From Heterobasidion occidentale (taxonomy: Eukaryota; Basidiomycota; Agaricomycetes; Russulales; Bondarzewiaceae): a stretch of DNA of 64,000 bases. Both the position numbers and the translations under genes were made by a program. The stretch spans positions 558,001 to 622,000 of the forward strand of contig JBCAQO010000003.1 of assembly GCA_039111635.1 (NCBI GenBank), written 5' to 3'. This document shows, in pieces, positions 25,519 to 36,712 of the stretch (positions within the stretch are counted from its first letter, which is position 1; every line of letters starts with the position of its first letter). The notes below the pieces were generated by a model. That model worked only from the letters and a program-made list of their open reading frames with translations, had not been told where the DNA came from and searched no databases.

Positions 25519-26277
25519 TTAATAAATTCCAGGAACTACTCTGTATGGCACCTTCGCAGCCCACGCACTCCACTCGTCTTTGAATTGGCTCTTCAGCAGC
25601 CCGTCCTCCTTCGGAACCCTCGTCATGATGCACATCAGCACATATGCCTCCATACCCACCCAAAAACCCGCATATGCTAATCCCCCACGTGTTTCCAGCC
25701 ATCCGCCGTCATAAAACCACGACCCAGGCCCAAAGTGCAGCAGTAGAGTGCCGAGGACACCAAACACGACTCCCGTATAGCTCGGGTGTCGTACGTAGGC
25801 GTACGGGCCCCATGTGACGAGGACATGCCCGTCTCGCAGTGTGACCTCGTATGTGAACATACGGCCCAACGTGCGGTAGCACCAGAGACGGAGCCAGCCG
25901 CTGAGCCACAGCATCGAGCATGCGAATAGGAAAGATGGTGCGAAACCCCTGCTCCAGTCACTCGCAGGCGCAAGGCGTCGCCCATACACCGAGACATCGT
26001 AATCCCCGAGGACGAGTCCCAAGTCGATGAATATGCTCATCAACACGGATGTCTGTCAGCGCACGGTGAGCGCTGTCGAATTTTATGCGGACACATATCT
26101 TCATAGGCGACTGACCTTCCACGCTAACGCGTGAATCCGTACAAATTTTCCAAACACCTTCTCCATGCCTGTCTTCTTCACCAGTTCATCTGGGGACGGT
26201 GGCGGATTCGGAGGCGTCAGAGAGAGCCATGCTCCAACTGCTGTAGAGATAAGGAATGGTACGCGGATTAAGGACAT
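25519..26277 (-). CDS. ICMT-like membrane methyltransferase
   Basis: Integral membrane protein of the isoprenylcysteine carboxyl methyltransferase (ICMT/PEMT) superfamily, which uses S-adenosylmethionine at the ER. Two exons: the first encodes MSLIRVPFLISTAVGAWLSL and a Pro-rich linker up to HALAWK, the second starts near 26051. About 233 aa with four or five hydrophobic segments. Signature residues: GPYAYVRHPSYTG in the cofactor-binding segment and the C-terminal pattern KEDGLLKSQFKDEWSAWAAK followed by PYRVVPGIY, matching ExxLxxxFxxEWxxY....RxxP. Basidiomycetes carry many such paralogues besides the true Ste14, and substrate specificity cannot be read from sequence, so no STE14 symbol is given. 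Confidence 0.88.
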
Positions 26278-26936
26278 TTCGGTGTGGCCTCTCTGTCTCC
26301 CTCATCGTATCTGATTTTATGGACTTCAGACGATAAGGTAAGCTCCATCCTTGAGGGCCCACTGCATACACGAGGACAGCGTCCTGTTCGCAGAATATCC
26401 GATGGAAGCGATCGGTGAGCGATGATAAACGTTTTTCTCCATGGGACCGTGAATCGCGATGCTCGTTCCATTCTGCGGCGACTCTCCAAAGGCCTCACCC
26501 ATCGCTTGTGACAGGTCTCCTTGGAGATGTGGCCTTCCAATTTATCCTTTGTGTTATGCCTTTGCCTAATAACATAACATGACGAAAGCCTGTGACCGAC
26601 CGAGAAGACTGACAAAGCGGGAATGTGGACACCGTTGAAGGCGAGGGCCGGGGATTGTGGAATGCAGGCTGTCCATTCCAAACCAGCCCCTAAACACGCT
26701 AGGTCCAGAACAAAAACTCCGTCTTCAGCGTTCAACAAACACTTGTCTCAGCTACGTTTCCGTGCATCCTGCTGTCTAGTAGTGACAGCAGTCGAGAACG
26801 AAATGCCCTCATGTATGCGGAAGGGGATAGTCGGTTGAGACGTTAGGGACAGGGAGAACCACCGGAGGATCCCCGATCAGAAAGGTGTGTGAACGAACGT
26901 GGTGCGTAAAGGGCGATAAAAATGAAGTTCTCGGCT
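26278..26936. other. Intergenic region
   Basis: About 660 bp between the ICMT-like gene start and the 3' end of the PEBP gene, both on the minus strand. A 156-codon open frame (26268-26738, -) overlaps the ICMT-like start and has no recognisable motif. Confidence 0.45.
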
Positions 26937-27923
26937 CTAATGAAACGCAATAATAGACAGGATGCCCAAAACGACTGCTACCGCCAACGCAGCGCCATTG
27001 AAATCTCGACTGGCCGCCGCTCCGTTCGCAATTCCTGTGCCGCCAGAAGCCGACGGTGCGACCGCAGACGCGGGGTTTGAAGCCGCAGCTGTACCGCTCG
27101 TCGTTGAGTCAGCAGATGGCCCCTTTGTCAAGAAGAACGTGCCGGCCAAGGGGCTGCCCATGCCTACACCGCTCGCAAACGTGGTCAAGTCGAAGCTCAG
27201 TCTCGACGCGTCAACGGACGAGTTGACGAAGTTGAGAGCGGTGTGGTCAAAATTGTCCGGCTGAGGGAACAGGAGGATCGTGTACCTATGTAAGCAAGCA
27301 TGAATGATAGATGAATGATGGATCTCTGCCTAGCTCCTATCGCGTAGATAATCTGAGATCGTGCGTACCGGTGGGCGTCAGAGCCGGCAGGCGGCGAGGG
27401 GTTTAGGTACGCCGTCAAAGGCACGCTGGCGTTTACCAGTTGCGAGTGGTTGGACGAGCCACCGGTGACTTTGATGTCACCCGCGAGGAAATGGCGGATT
27501 TGCGAAAGGGATCGATTTTGGGGCGTCGGGGCGTCGGGATCAACCATTGCCAGAACGAATGTCTGCTCTGCCACGGAGTTGTCGCTGAACGACACAAAAA
27601 ACTGGGGCTCGTTCGCCGTTTCTGTGCACGAGTGAATTGTCAACAGCGTCGGCCTCGCGCGGCGATACAGCAGGCATGAGAATTCGGAACTCCCGGTTCG
27701 CAGTCAATTCGATTCCGGGGGTAACGTGAACTGTGTTATTGGTGAACGGATCAACAAACACGACGTCCAGGATCGCTGTGGGATCAAAGCTAGGAATGAC
27801 ATCTGGGACCACTTTGGATGTCTCAAATGCTGTTTTCACGGTGCTCAACGAGGCAGCATCGACCTGAGCTCCACCGCGTCGAATTAAGCATGAAAAGGCA
27901 AGGATAGAAAAGTACGACAGCAT
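26937..27923 (-). CDS. Secreted PEBP-domain protein with C-terminal anchor signal
   Basis: Phosphatidylethanolamine-binding protein fold. The start MLSYFSILAFSCLIRRGGAQ looks like a signal peptide. The domain follows with SFDPTAILDVVF, LTANREFRILMPA, then after an intron FFVSFSDNSVAEQTFVLAMV, the DPDAP box (VDPDAPTPQNRSLSQIRHFL) and, after a further intron, a segment ending DLTTFASGVGMGSPLAGTFF. The C-terminus is Ser/Thr/Gly/Ala-rich and ends in a hydrophobic stretch (GAALAVAVVLGILSIIAFH) typical of a GPI-attachment signal. Cytosolic PEBPs such as yeast Tfs1 inhibit a carboxypeptidase; the role of the secreted fungal forms is not established. The first intron junction (near 27620-27680) could not be fixed in phase by eye, so either the exon edge or a small lesion there needs care. 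Confidence 0.82.
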
Positions 27924-28620
27924 CTCGCAAACGGGTCCGGCGAGCAGAACGAACTGGAAGGCCGATGGCAGAAGGGTTCTGCCGCTACAAGCATGCGCAC
28001 AAGATATATGTGGGCGCTCTCGAGTTTGGTTGATCGTCGCTTGCGTGCGAACGCTGACGATGTGAGTCCCATCAACGGGGATCAAATTTGGACACCACCC
28101 CGTGGGCGGATCATCCACGAACAGTCCCAGACGCTTCATACCCGATGTATCCGCTCAGCCCGAGTCCTAATAGGCGGACAATTGATGGTCGTGCACGAAC
28201 CCCTACGGAAGCGAGTGAAAAAGAATGCGACTTGCACGGCCGTGGCAGCGCATGGATGGGCAGGTCATGGACCACATCTGACATCGTGTCCAACGACACG
28301 TTCTCTGACACAGATAACAGCTCTCAGAAGCTGTCGACGCAAGGCGCCGAAAACTCATCGCGAAAACTGACTGGCCCTGAAGCTATCTCCAACAGTCAGC
28401 GACTTACAAATGCACGACGTCAGAGGCCGCAGGAGGCAAGCGTGTCGACCGCATTGGCGAGGGGCCAGCCAGCCTGCGCACGCTCGGACTTTGTGTGGTG
28501 CTGATCGTCACGGACGTTCGTGGTGGCGCCGCGGCAAGCTCACGCGACGCGATCACATACAAAGCGGTCCGCTACAAACGGACGGCGTGGGCGTGGGCGA
28601 GCGTGGGCGCTCAGAAGAAA
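27924..28620. other. Intergenic region between PEBP and ALDH genes
   Basis: About 700 bp upstream of the PEBP gene and downstream of the ALDH gene. Open frames on both strands look incidental. No repeat noticed. Confidence 0.45.
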
Positions 28621-30879
28621 TCAGCCGTAGCGCTTCGCCACAGCAGCGCCCTCAGCGAACCAGTCGTCCCTCTTCCTGCTCTCTTCCGCTGTGGAGATGT
28701 TGACGATCGTCGACTTGCTCTGGGAATCTGTTTATAAATAAAAAAACGCGTCCGCCGCGATGAGTGAGCGACTATCCGAGATAGATTTTGTGTCTGCTCA
28801 CAAGCTTCGAGAGCCTCCAGCCCGTTTTCCCTCCCGATCCCGCTCTCCTTCATGCCGCCCCTACACAAGATATCATCAATCACACGGTCTCAGAGCACAA
28901 CAACGCAGGGACGAGCTCACCAGGGTGAACTGGGGTCGTTGCGATGGTGCGTGTTGACCCACACGAGGCCCGATTCTAGCTGTGCAGCGACGCGGTGCGC
29001 CCGCGACAGATCAGAAGTCCAGATGCCCGCTCCAAGCCCGTATTTGCAGTCGTTCGCCAGCGCAACGCCGTCCTGCTCACCCTGCACCCCAGCCCCATGG
29101 AAATAAAACGCAAACGCAAACGCAAACGCAAACGCAAACGCAAACGCAAACGCAAACGCAAATGCAAACACAAAACAGCGCGTAAGCACGACTGACGCGG
29201 CGACGGGGATCGACTGAACCCAGCAGACAATCCGTCCTCACCTGGAAGCGCTTCACGACGACGACGGGGCCGAATATCTCCTCTGTCCATATTTCGTCGG
29301 AGGTCGAGACGTCGGCGATGACCGTTGGGGGGTAGAAGCTGCCGCTCGAGAACTGGAATCCATCCAGCGCGGACGCGCCCGTCATCGGTTCTCCGCCGGC
29401 GTGGAGCACGCCAGAGCTGCGCGCCTTGACCATCGCGTCTATGCGCTTGAGGTGGTGAGCCGAGATCACGGTTCCCATCGTCGAACTTGGGTTCATCGCT
29501 GGAATCACGATTAGCGCCGCGCAGATAGCTAGAGTACGTGGAGCCGCGCCACTTACGGTCGCCCATCCGCTTGGTGATGCTTTGTACCTTCTCGAGGAAC
29601 CGACCCATGAATAGATCGTACACCTCGGATTGCACGATGAGACGCGTGCCGGAGACGCACGTCTGACCTGAGGCGACGAACGAAGCAAACGCTGCGCCGT
29701 TCACGGCAGATTCCACGTCCGCGTCGTTGAAGATAACGATCGGCGCCTTTAGAACAAACGATCAGTTCGTCTGGCCTGTGAAAATATACGGACTCCGTAC
29801 CTTTCCACCCAACTCGGCCGTGTATGAGGCCAAGTTGGCTCCGACGATGGCGCCCAGAACACGGCCTGTCGACGTCCCCGCCTGTGCACACACAAAAGAT
29901 CATATCAAAAGCCGACATGTGCACGACCGAACAGACTGCTCACAGTGATGTCCACCTTCCGCACGAGCGGGTGGGAGACGAGGTCCTTGCCCGTCGTCCT
30001 GCCGTACCCAGGAAGAACCGAAAGAACGCCGGCAGGCACTGGTCGCACACGGTCAACGCTCGGGACGTCGAAAGAAAGCCGAGGTGCGACGAACCTCCCA
30101 CCTCTTGAGCCATCTCTGCGAATTCCAGAACGGTGATCGGGGCCAGCTACGAGCCCGATCAAGATCCAATCAGACTTGTTGTATATAATGTGAAAAAAAG
30201 AAAAGAAAAGTCTCGAGTGTTACCTCCGAGGGCTTGACGATGACGCTGTTGCCAGCGGCGAGAGCAGGCGCGATCTTCTTCACGGCAATCAAGAGAGGGT
30301 GGTTGAATGGCTTGTATCATAGCGTGATTCAACGAGGGCATCCACGACCGCACAACATTCAACAACGCACCGTGATTTGCGCGACGACCCCTAGAGGAAC
30401 CCGTTCGACATAATTGAGGAGCTGGCCGTGCGTGGGCGCGACATACGCTTGGTGTGTCCGCAACAGCGCGGCATAGTAATCCCTGGCCCGAAATCGTTAT
30501 TTCTGGCAGAGGCTGAGACCGGGCGAAGAGATAGAACTCACAGCCATTCCGGGAGCCTCCCCAGCTGCGCGCGCATCTCCCTGATCGCGCGGCCCGTCTG
30601 CAGCGTCTCGATCTCTCCGCGCGACTCCGGGATGCGCGCCTCGAGCGCGCGCGCGAGGCGCGCGAGCACGGTCGAGCGGTGCTGTGCGGGGGCGCGGGAC
30701 CAGACGCCGGACTGGAAGGCGGCGTGCGCGTCCTGGACGGTCTGGTGCACGTCGGCCGTGGAGGCGGCCTCGACGCTGCGGGGCGGGGTGAGCGGTGGCC
30801 AGACGGATGGAGCAGCAGGTGATGGCGCGCGACGTACGTGCATAGGTCTTGTCCTGTCGCGGGGTTGATCACTGAGAAC
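28621..30879 (-). CDS. Aldehyde dehydrogenase (NAD(P)+), N-terminus unresolved
   Basis: ALDH-superfamily enzyme oxidising an aldehyde to an acid. In transcript order: [90 protein letters not shown] (general base Glu), [13 protein letters not shown] (catalytic Cys), [34 protein letters not shown] and [20 protein letters not shown]. The C-terminus [20 protein letters not shown] and stop at 28621 are recovered only if an intron before it is removed. About nine introns. The intron after KRFQ contains a hexanucleotide array (29106-29171). The exon beginning near 30879 has a good acceptor, but no upstream exon with the usual FINNEWV-like start is visible in 30880-31300, so the true start is unknown. 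Sequence resembles betaine/benzaldehyde-type ALDHs; substrate is not predictable. Confidence 0.88.
29106..29171. repeat. AAACGC hexanucleotide array in an ALDH intron
   Basis: Nine perfect AAACGC units (29106-29159) followed by two variant units (AAATGC, AAACAC). On the coding strand it reads GCGTTT, a T-rich tract about 20 bp upstream of the acceptor, so it lies where a polypyrimidine-like region would be. Confidence 0.95.
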
Positions 30880-32297
30880 CTGGGCAGCGCGCGTCAGCGG
30901 GCACGGTCTTATCTTGTGAAGCGACGGGAGGGGGACAGCTACTCTTCTCGCCGTTCTGGCGCAGGCGCGCCCTTGGCTGCGTGCACCGCGACAGGGCCAT
31001 ATCTAGCGCGGTGGAGCCTCCTAGTTTGAAAAGACTAAGTAGGTGGGTGAGCGCGGTGCTGCAAGGACTGCATGCTCGGGATGCGTACGGCGTTTGGGGC
31101 GAGAGCAAACTGACGCGCTTTGAGGACGTTCATTCCAACGTCGAGAGTGGCCGGCAGAAAGAGCAGCGTCGGTGGACGCGCCAGGCGCCAGCTAATGGCA
31201 CGCACCGCATGCTCACGGTGCTTATCGCCTGTGGTTGCGCACAGGCGGGGTCCCGGACCGCTTCGTTTACCTGGCCCACGACCACGATCGACCAATTGTC
31301 CATCTCTCTTGCCCTCTTCTCTCATTGCACCGGTGCTTCACCAACGCTGGCACTGAAGTCTGACAAGTAGACAACGTCGAATGATCAAATCTCTCCTGCT
31401 CAGGCTGTGGCATCCATGTACTCTTTGCTCGAAGCCGTCCATCCTCCACGTGGTACAAACTTTCTGCTCTCGAGCACCAACCAAGACGTTCTCTGACGTT
31501 CTGTGCCATGGCCACGCCGCATATGATGCGAGCATATATATATCGTCCCGACTACTGTCTGAGGCCACATCTCAGCTAAATGCCTCGCTACACACGGCTC
31601 GAGATTGGCGTGCAGTCTGTCTATCGCGCTGGACAGGATCATGTCCAACAAGGAAACCTGTGGTAAAGCTCTGTTGTGTGGCACAACCGCACGCTCATGG
31701 CCATGGCGCCAAGGCTATGACGTCGCACAATTGTAGTCGCGGTGGGAGGCGGACGAAGGACAACCTACGGACTCAAAGTGACGACGAGCATCCGCCAGAG
31801 CTAGATGATGTTGCGTAACCTTCTGAGGCATTGTTGATTCGTTCGAGGGGGGAGAGCTTTTACAGCTTCTGTCTGTGGAAGGAGCATGTTGTGGCCACTG
31901 AATGGGAAACATGCATAAATTCACTTCGGAATCCAACGTCCACGGTCGATGCGTGTTTCGGGCGATGGATATCGAAATACGGGAGCAAAGCAGGGTGGAT
32001 GAAATGCTGCATGAGCCAATGGTCGTGAGACAAGTGGGAATTTCGGTACGCGGTGTGCCTTGCCGTAGCAGCGTGCTTCCCCGCCAGTTGCGACGGCCGC
32101 GTTATGTGCGTCAGGAAACACACTCGCACCAGTATGCGATCGTTCAGAGAGGCGTGGAGGAGATTGTGGACAAGAAAGACAAGTGGGATGGCCCACGTGT
32201 TGGAGGTTGAATGTCGCGGGCCGTGAGAGAGACTGGCCTTGATCAACTTCAACATCAACATCAGCTCGTTGTTTCGTCGTTGGCCAGAACGCCTCGG
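30880..32297. other. Gap between ALDH and the disordered-protein gene
   Basis: About 1.4 kb. It should contain the missing ALDH first exon and two divergent promoters. Overlapping open frames of 80-150 codons occur on both strands but none gives a known motif. Confidence 0.45.
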
Positions 32298-34822
32298 ATG
32301 TCCACCACCTCGCAATCGTCCCTGACCCCGTCCTCCACCGCCGACACGTCGCTCGCCGAGCCGTCCGTGACTTGCAAGGCAGAGCGCCGGGCGACGCTGA
32401 GCGCGCTAGAGAGTGCCGGATATAGAATAACGGAGGATGTGTGTAGTAGACGGATACCTGCATTCATCATCTTTCTCTCGTGCCTAACACGTGTTGGCGG
32501 TGCTCTTTTCAGTTTGGCCAACTGGTGCGATCGCAGAGCACATCCCACTCGACAAGCCAGGTGCGTCTCCTCCCTCGCCCTCTGCTCCTCGTCCAAGTCC
32601 GACCGTATGTGCGTGCCCCGCAGGACTCGCCCCGCGCTGCGCCTCTCGTCTCGCCAGGCTATGAAAGAGTCCTCGCCACCGGTGTAGACCACCTCGACCT
32701 CGACTTCGGCGTCACGTTGGATCGCTCAGACATGTCGAAAGCAGAACGGTCAAGCACCAAAACAAAGGTGCGTCCCACGCGGGCCTGCCCCGCACGTCGC
32801 CGCCAGCTGACCTTCCCTTTCCTTCTTTTGAGATCTACGAGTTCCTTTCTCGTTCTTCCCGCTCGCGTTCTCGCTCCAAAAGCGCGTCCGCCCGCGCTGT
32901 CTCCAACGATCCGTCCCCATCTCGGCCCCCACCGCACCCGCAGCAGAGCTCTTCCTCGAACCCTGCACCCAGTGCCTCGCGACCCGCCACCCGCTCGCCC
33001 TCGCGCCCTCTCTCGGCCAACACCAGCGCCACCGACAGAACGATCACCCAGTCCGCCGTCCGTGCGCAGACCCCGCGGATCAGGCCTCCTCCGATAGCCG
33101 AGCTCCCCCACCCAACAGCTCACTACGACCCTCGCATGCCTCCGCCCCCCGTCCCCCCACCCCAGAAGAAGAAACCGCCCACTCTCTTCGGCATTTCATT
33201 TCGCGGCCGCTCGCGCCCACCCACCCCCAAGCAGGACGACTTGACCTCTCCGCCCCAGAGCCCACGACGCGGTCGGCAGGTCCCGGATCGCGCGAAGGAC
33301 AAGACAAAGCTCGAACAGTGGTTCACCCCCCGACTTTTCTCTGGTGCGCGCTCCGCGTCCCCTCTTCCCCCGCCGCCGCTCCATGCTGACCCCCGCACAG
33401 CTCCCGCACGCCTGCCCGACGACTCGGCACACAGCTCCTCCGCGCAAACCGCCCTCTTCGCCCCCCAGCCGCGGCGAGCACCGGCCCACGCCATGTCCGT
33501 CCCCACCACGCCCACCGCCCCGCGCGCCCCGCCCCTCGACGACGACAGCGAGGGCCGCTGCTCGCCGCTGCTGCGCATGTTCGGCGTCAAGTCGAAACGC
33601 GCGCGCGACAGGCCCATCGTCAGCGTCCCCATCCTCCGCGCGCGCACCCGCTCGCGCGACGAGACGAACCCGCCGCCCCGCGCGCACGGGAGCTTCGACT
33701 TTGAGCGCCCCGCGGGCGCGGGCACGGGCGCGCCGGTGCCGATGGCGATGCAGCGCAGCGTCAGCCACGGCGGCGCCGCGCGCGCTCGGCGCCCGCCCGT
33801 CGCGCCCTCTGCGCAGGCGCACCATCACCATGCGCACGCGCACGCGCGCGGGCGCCGCCGTCGTCGGGGCGTGGGCATGCAGGCAAGGCCCACGCGCAGA
33901 CGACGGTGCACGGGTACTCGACGTCGCACGGGTATTCGGCGCGGGCGCACCCGCCGCAGTCGCCGCTCGTGCCGCACTCGACGGGGGCGTCTGGCAACTC
34001 GCAGTCGACGGCGGCGACGGGCACGACGCAGGCGTCGAACCACACGGGCGGCGTCGGGAACGGCTCGTGGGGCCGGCGCGCGCGGGCGGGGTGGGTCCAG
34101 GCGGGGATGCACCCGCCGTTTGAGTTCGAGTCTGCGGTGAGCGGGCGCGGGTCGCCGGTGAGCGAGGGGCGGGCGATGGTGCTCAGGTCGAAGGGGGAGA
34201 AGGAGAGGGAGCGCAGGAAGGAGAGCAAGGCGGTGGAGGGGCGGTGGGAGCGGCGCTCGATCGAGCTCGGGCTCGGGCTTGCGTGGGCGCCGTCGAAGAT
34301 CCGCGTGAGGGAGTGGCCGGGCGGCGAGAGAGGCGGGGAGAAGATCAAGGAGAGCGATCTGCAGCGGGGGCGGGAGATGGAGGTGCACAGGGTGAGGGTG
34401 CGGGCGTCCGAGGAGGCGAGGCGGGTGCACGATGGAGAGCATGGGAGGGAGCGTGCGCGCGACTGGACGCGGGAGAGGGAGAGGCCCGCGCGCTCTCCCG
34501 AGTCTCGGAGGGGGAAGAAGGACAAGGAGACGACGGGGAGGTTTAGAGTCGTGCTCGGAGAGACTGGGTTCGAGGCTTTCAAAAAATGTGAGCGCACGGC
34601 GGACGCCTCTCATTTATCGTGGGTCGTGGGCCGCCATGCTGACGCCTGCTTATAGACGTGCGACGGTACGACGCGGACTTGATCCCTCTCGAGGGTCCCA
34701 CCGGGCTCCTAGTGCGCGTCAAGAGGCTGTTGGACGCTTCCTCTTCTTCCCACCTCCTGGAGTGGGAGAAGCGCGAGCTTCTCGACGACCTCTTGCGGAT
34801 CGTCAGGGAGAACGAGTTTTGA
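32298..34822 (+). CDS. Large disordered Pro/Ser/Arg-rich protein, unknown function
   Basis: Start MSTTSQSSLTPSSTADTSLA at 32298; exon 1 ends GYRITED, then FGQLVRSQSTSHSTSQ, then DSPRAAPLVSPGYERVL...SSTKTK, then a long exon from about 32835 (IYEFLSRSSRSRSRSKSASA). The body is Pro/Ser/Arg-rich with PPPPVPPPQKKKPPTLFGIS, repeated SPxR motifs and a His/Ala-rich run (AQAHHHHAHAHA). The C-terminal third is charged and helical (KGEKERERRKESKAVEG, EARRVHDGEHGRERARDW). The last exon, after an intron near 34588, ends in a folded-looking YVRRYDADLIPLEGPTGLLV and a Leu-rich helix to IVRENEF. The reading frame changes between about 33830 and 34185: either a 50-bp GTGAGC...CTCAG intron (34136-34185) or a small indel. 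Not recognised; probably a conserved fungal scaffold protein. Confidence 0.65.
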
Positions 34823-35658
34823 TGCTCTTCTTCTTCGAGCGTGTTTCGTCCGCTTCTCCAACCCTCCTCCCTCGTCTTCTGTTCTCCTTCTTTTTGCATA
34901 GCATCCCACGTCCGCCATATCATCATGCCCGTTTCCAGCATCTCCGCGCCTCAAGTTATTCAATTTTTGCATCATTATTCCAATCCTCTCGCTGTCGATT
35001 TTTGGATCCCCCACATGTTCTCCTATAATTACCGATATCTCCGCCTCATCTGTCTCTCCGTCTCATTTTTCCTGCTGGGTTCTCACGATGCGGAACGTGC
35101 TCCATTTTTTTGCTTTGTTTTGTTTCTGACCCACGTACTTACCTACTGATCTCCTCCACGATTCGATTCCCGGGCTACCTTTCTACCATACACATGTCGT
35201 CTTTTATTATCGCAACGCCACCTTCACTAACCTGCATACGCCTGGTTCATACCATGATTTACCATGATTTTTTTTCTCACCACCTCGATACGACGTTCCT
35301 TGCCTTTTCACGTATAACTGTCACATACCCTAGTTTGTACGCATACGGAGGCATTCATTCTCCATGGTATTACGAGTAGGTAGATCGCAGTGCACCGTTG
35401 CCGGTCGCACAATCCCAATCCTTCCTTGATCCACGTCGTAGATCCGCGTCTCTGATGATCCAGTTGAAGCAACGCCCGGAATGGATTGATACGAAATCTC
35501 GCAGTGCAGCAGGGTCGAAGCTCGACAATTCAAAACGAAAGCGAGGGAGATGATACAGTACACGCTACTTTTACAGAAGTGCATCCGGGTGCTACAGAAA
35601 CCGTCCACGGGCGACGCCCGCCGAGTCGTCAGCGCGCTTGTTATCCCCGCACAGGCCG
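34823..35658. other. Intergenic region, convergent 3' ends
   Basis: About 835 bp between the 3' ends of the disordered-protein gene (+) and DID2 (-). T-rich and pyrimidine-rich on the plus strand, consistent with UTR and termination sequence. No gene recognised. Confidence 0.5.
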
Positions 35659-36533
35659 CTACGTCGCCGGGCGCAGCGCGCGCAGGCGATCCGCGAGGTT
35701 CACGTCCTCCTCGCGCACCTTGTCGCCGGGCGCGAGGTCGGGCACGCTCGCGAGGTCCTTGGCCGCGAGATCGTGCTGGAGCTCGATGTTCGCCTCCTCG
35801 GCCGTCTGCCGCAGGAGCGTGTCCACCTGGTCCTGCGGCGTCGAGACGGCGGTCGTGGCGCCCATCGCGTCCTCCATGTACGACGTCTGCACGTCCAGGT
35901 CCGCGAACTGGCTCTCGAACTTGTCCATGACGAGGGAGATCTGGCGGGCGGGGGTAGGCGGGTGAATGGGTGGGAGGGAGAGGGGACGCACGCGCTCGAG
36001 GTTCATGCTCTCCATCGCCTTGTCCATGCCCTTCACGACGCTCGTCATGTTGCCCGTCACCTGGCGCATCGTGACGGCGGTCTCCACGCGGCTCGCGACC
36101 GCGTCGATGCGGCTCGCGAGGCGCAGGAGGTTCAGGGACTCGCTCTTCTTCCGGATCGCGTTCGAGGCGTATATCCGCGCGCCGTCGTTGTTGCCCTGCT
36201 GGAGCGCCTGCGCAGCGCGGGGTCAGCCCGCATGCGAGAGACCGAGAACGCGAGCACGCGAGACAGAGACAGAGACGGAGACGGAGAGGAGACCGGCCGC
36301 ACCTTCTTGAGGCGCGATTTCTCCGCGTTCTCGTCTTTCTGCGCTTTCTTTGCCTGGCGATTCAGCGTCTTCGCTGTGAACTGTCAGGTGGAGGCACAGT
36401 CAATGCTCGTATCGCGGCACGCTCAGACCCGGTGGGAGGTTACTTTGAGCTGGAAGAGGGTCTCTGAGGCCGGTCAGCGTGCAAGCCTGCAGTGTGCGCG
36501 CATGCGTGGGGACTTACTTTCTAGGTTGCTCAT
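35659..36533 (-). CDS. DID2: ESCRT-III subunit Did2 / CHMP1
   Basis: ESCRT-III-related protein that recruits Vps4 to disassemble ESCRT-III on endosomes. Start MSNLEK at 36533 with a five-codon first exon, then [60 protein letters not shown] and [20 protein letters not shown]. After an intron comes [20 protein letters not shown]. The C-terminus [17 protein letters not shown] is a classical MIM1 motif for the Vps4 MIT domain. About 205 aa, as in the family. The promoter is shared with SVP26, 179 bp away. Confidence 0.96.
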
Positions 36534-36712
36534 CGGTGCAGAGGATGTCGGGTTCGTCGAAAGCGCAGCTGGGTGTGGCGAGGGCGGAGGAGGGCCACGT
36601 GGAGAGCGGCGGGTCTATCTGCCACGTGATCCCGTTAATTAAGTGACGCGCTTTGCCGCTCGTCGTCGGCTACGATGAGCGCTACCGTGGTCACCATCTC
36701 GTCCAGCACGCC
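36534..36712. promoter_or_regulatory. Bidirectional promoter DID2 / SVP26
   Basis: The divergent start codons are separated by 179 bp. No TATA box is seen. Both products serve membrane traffic, but co-regulation is only inference. Confidence 0.55.

Noticed and set aside
17207..31000. Reading the hydrolase region as a classical biosynthetic gene cluster
   Set aside because: No terpene synthase, PKS, NRPS or transporter and no cluster regulator is present; kept only as a weak co-expression hypothesis.
33196..34613. Long open frames on the minus strand opposite the disordered-protein gene (215-278 codons)
   Set aside because: GC-rich codon bias leaves the opposite strand open; these frames are Arg/Pro/Leu runs with no motif and overlap the better-supported plus-strand gene.
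35638..36642. 334-codon plus-strand frame over DID2
   Set aside because: It is the shadow of DID2; the minus strand gives a clear CHMP1 protein with a MIM1 end.
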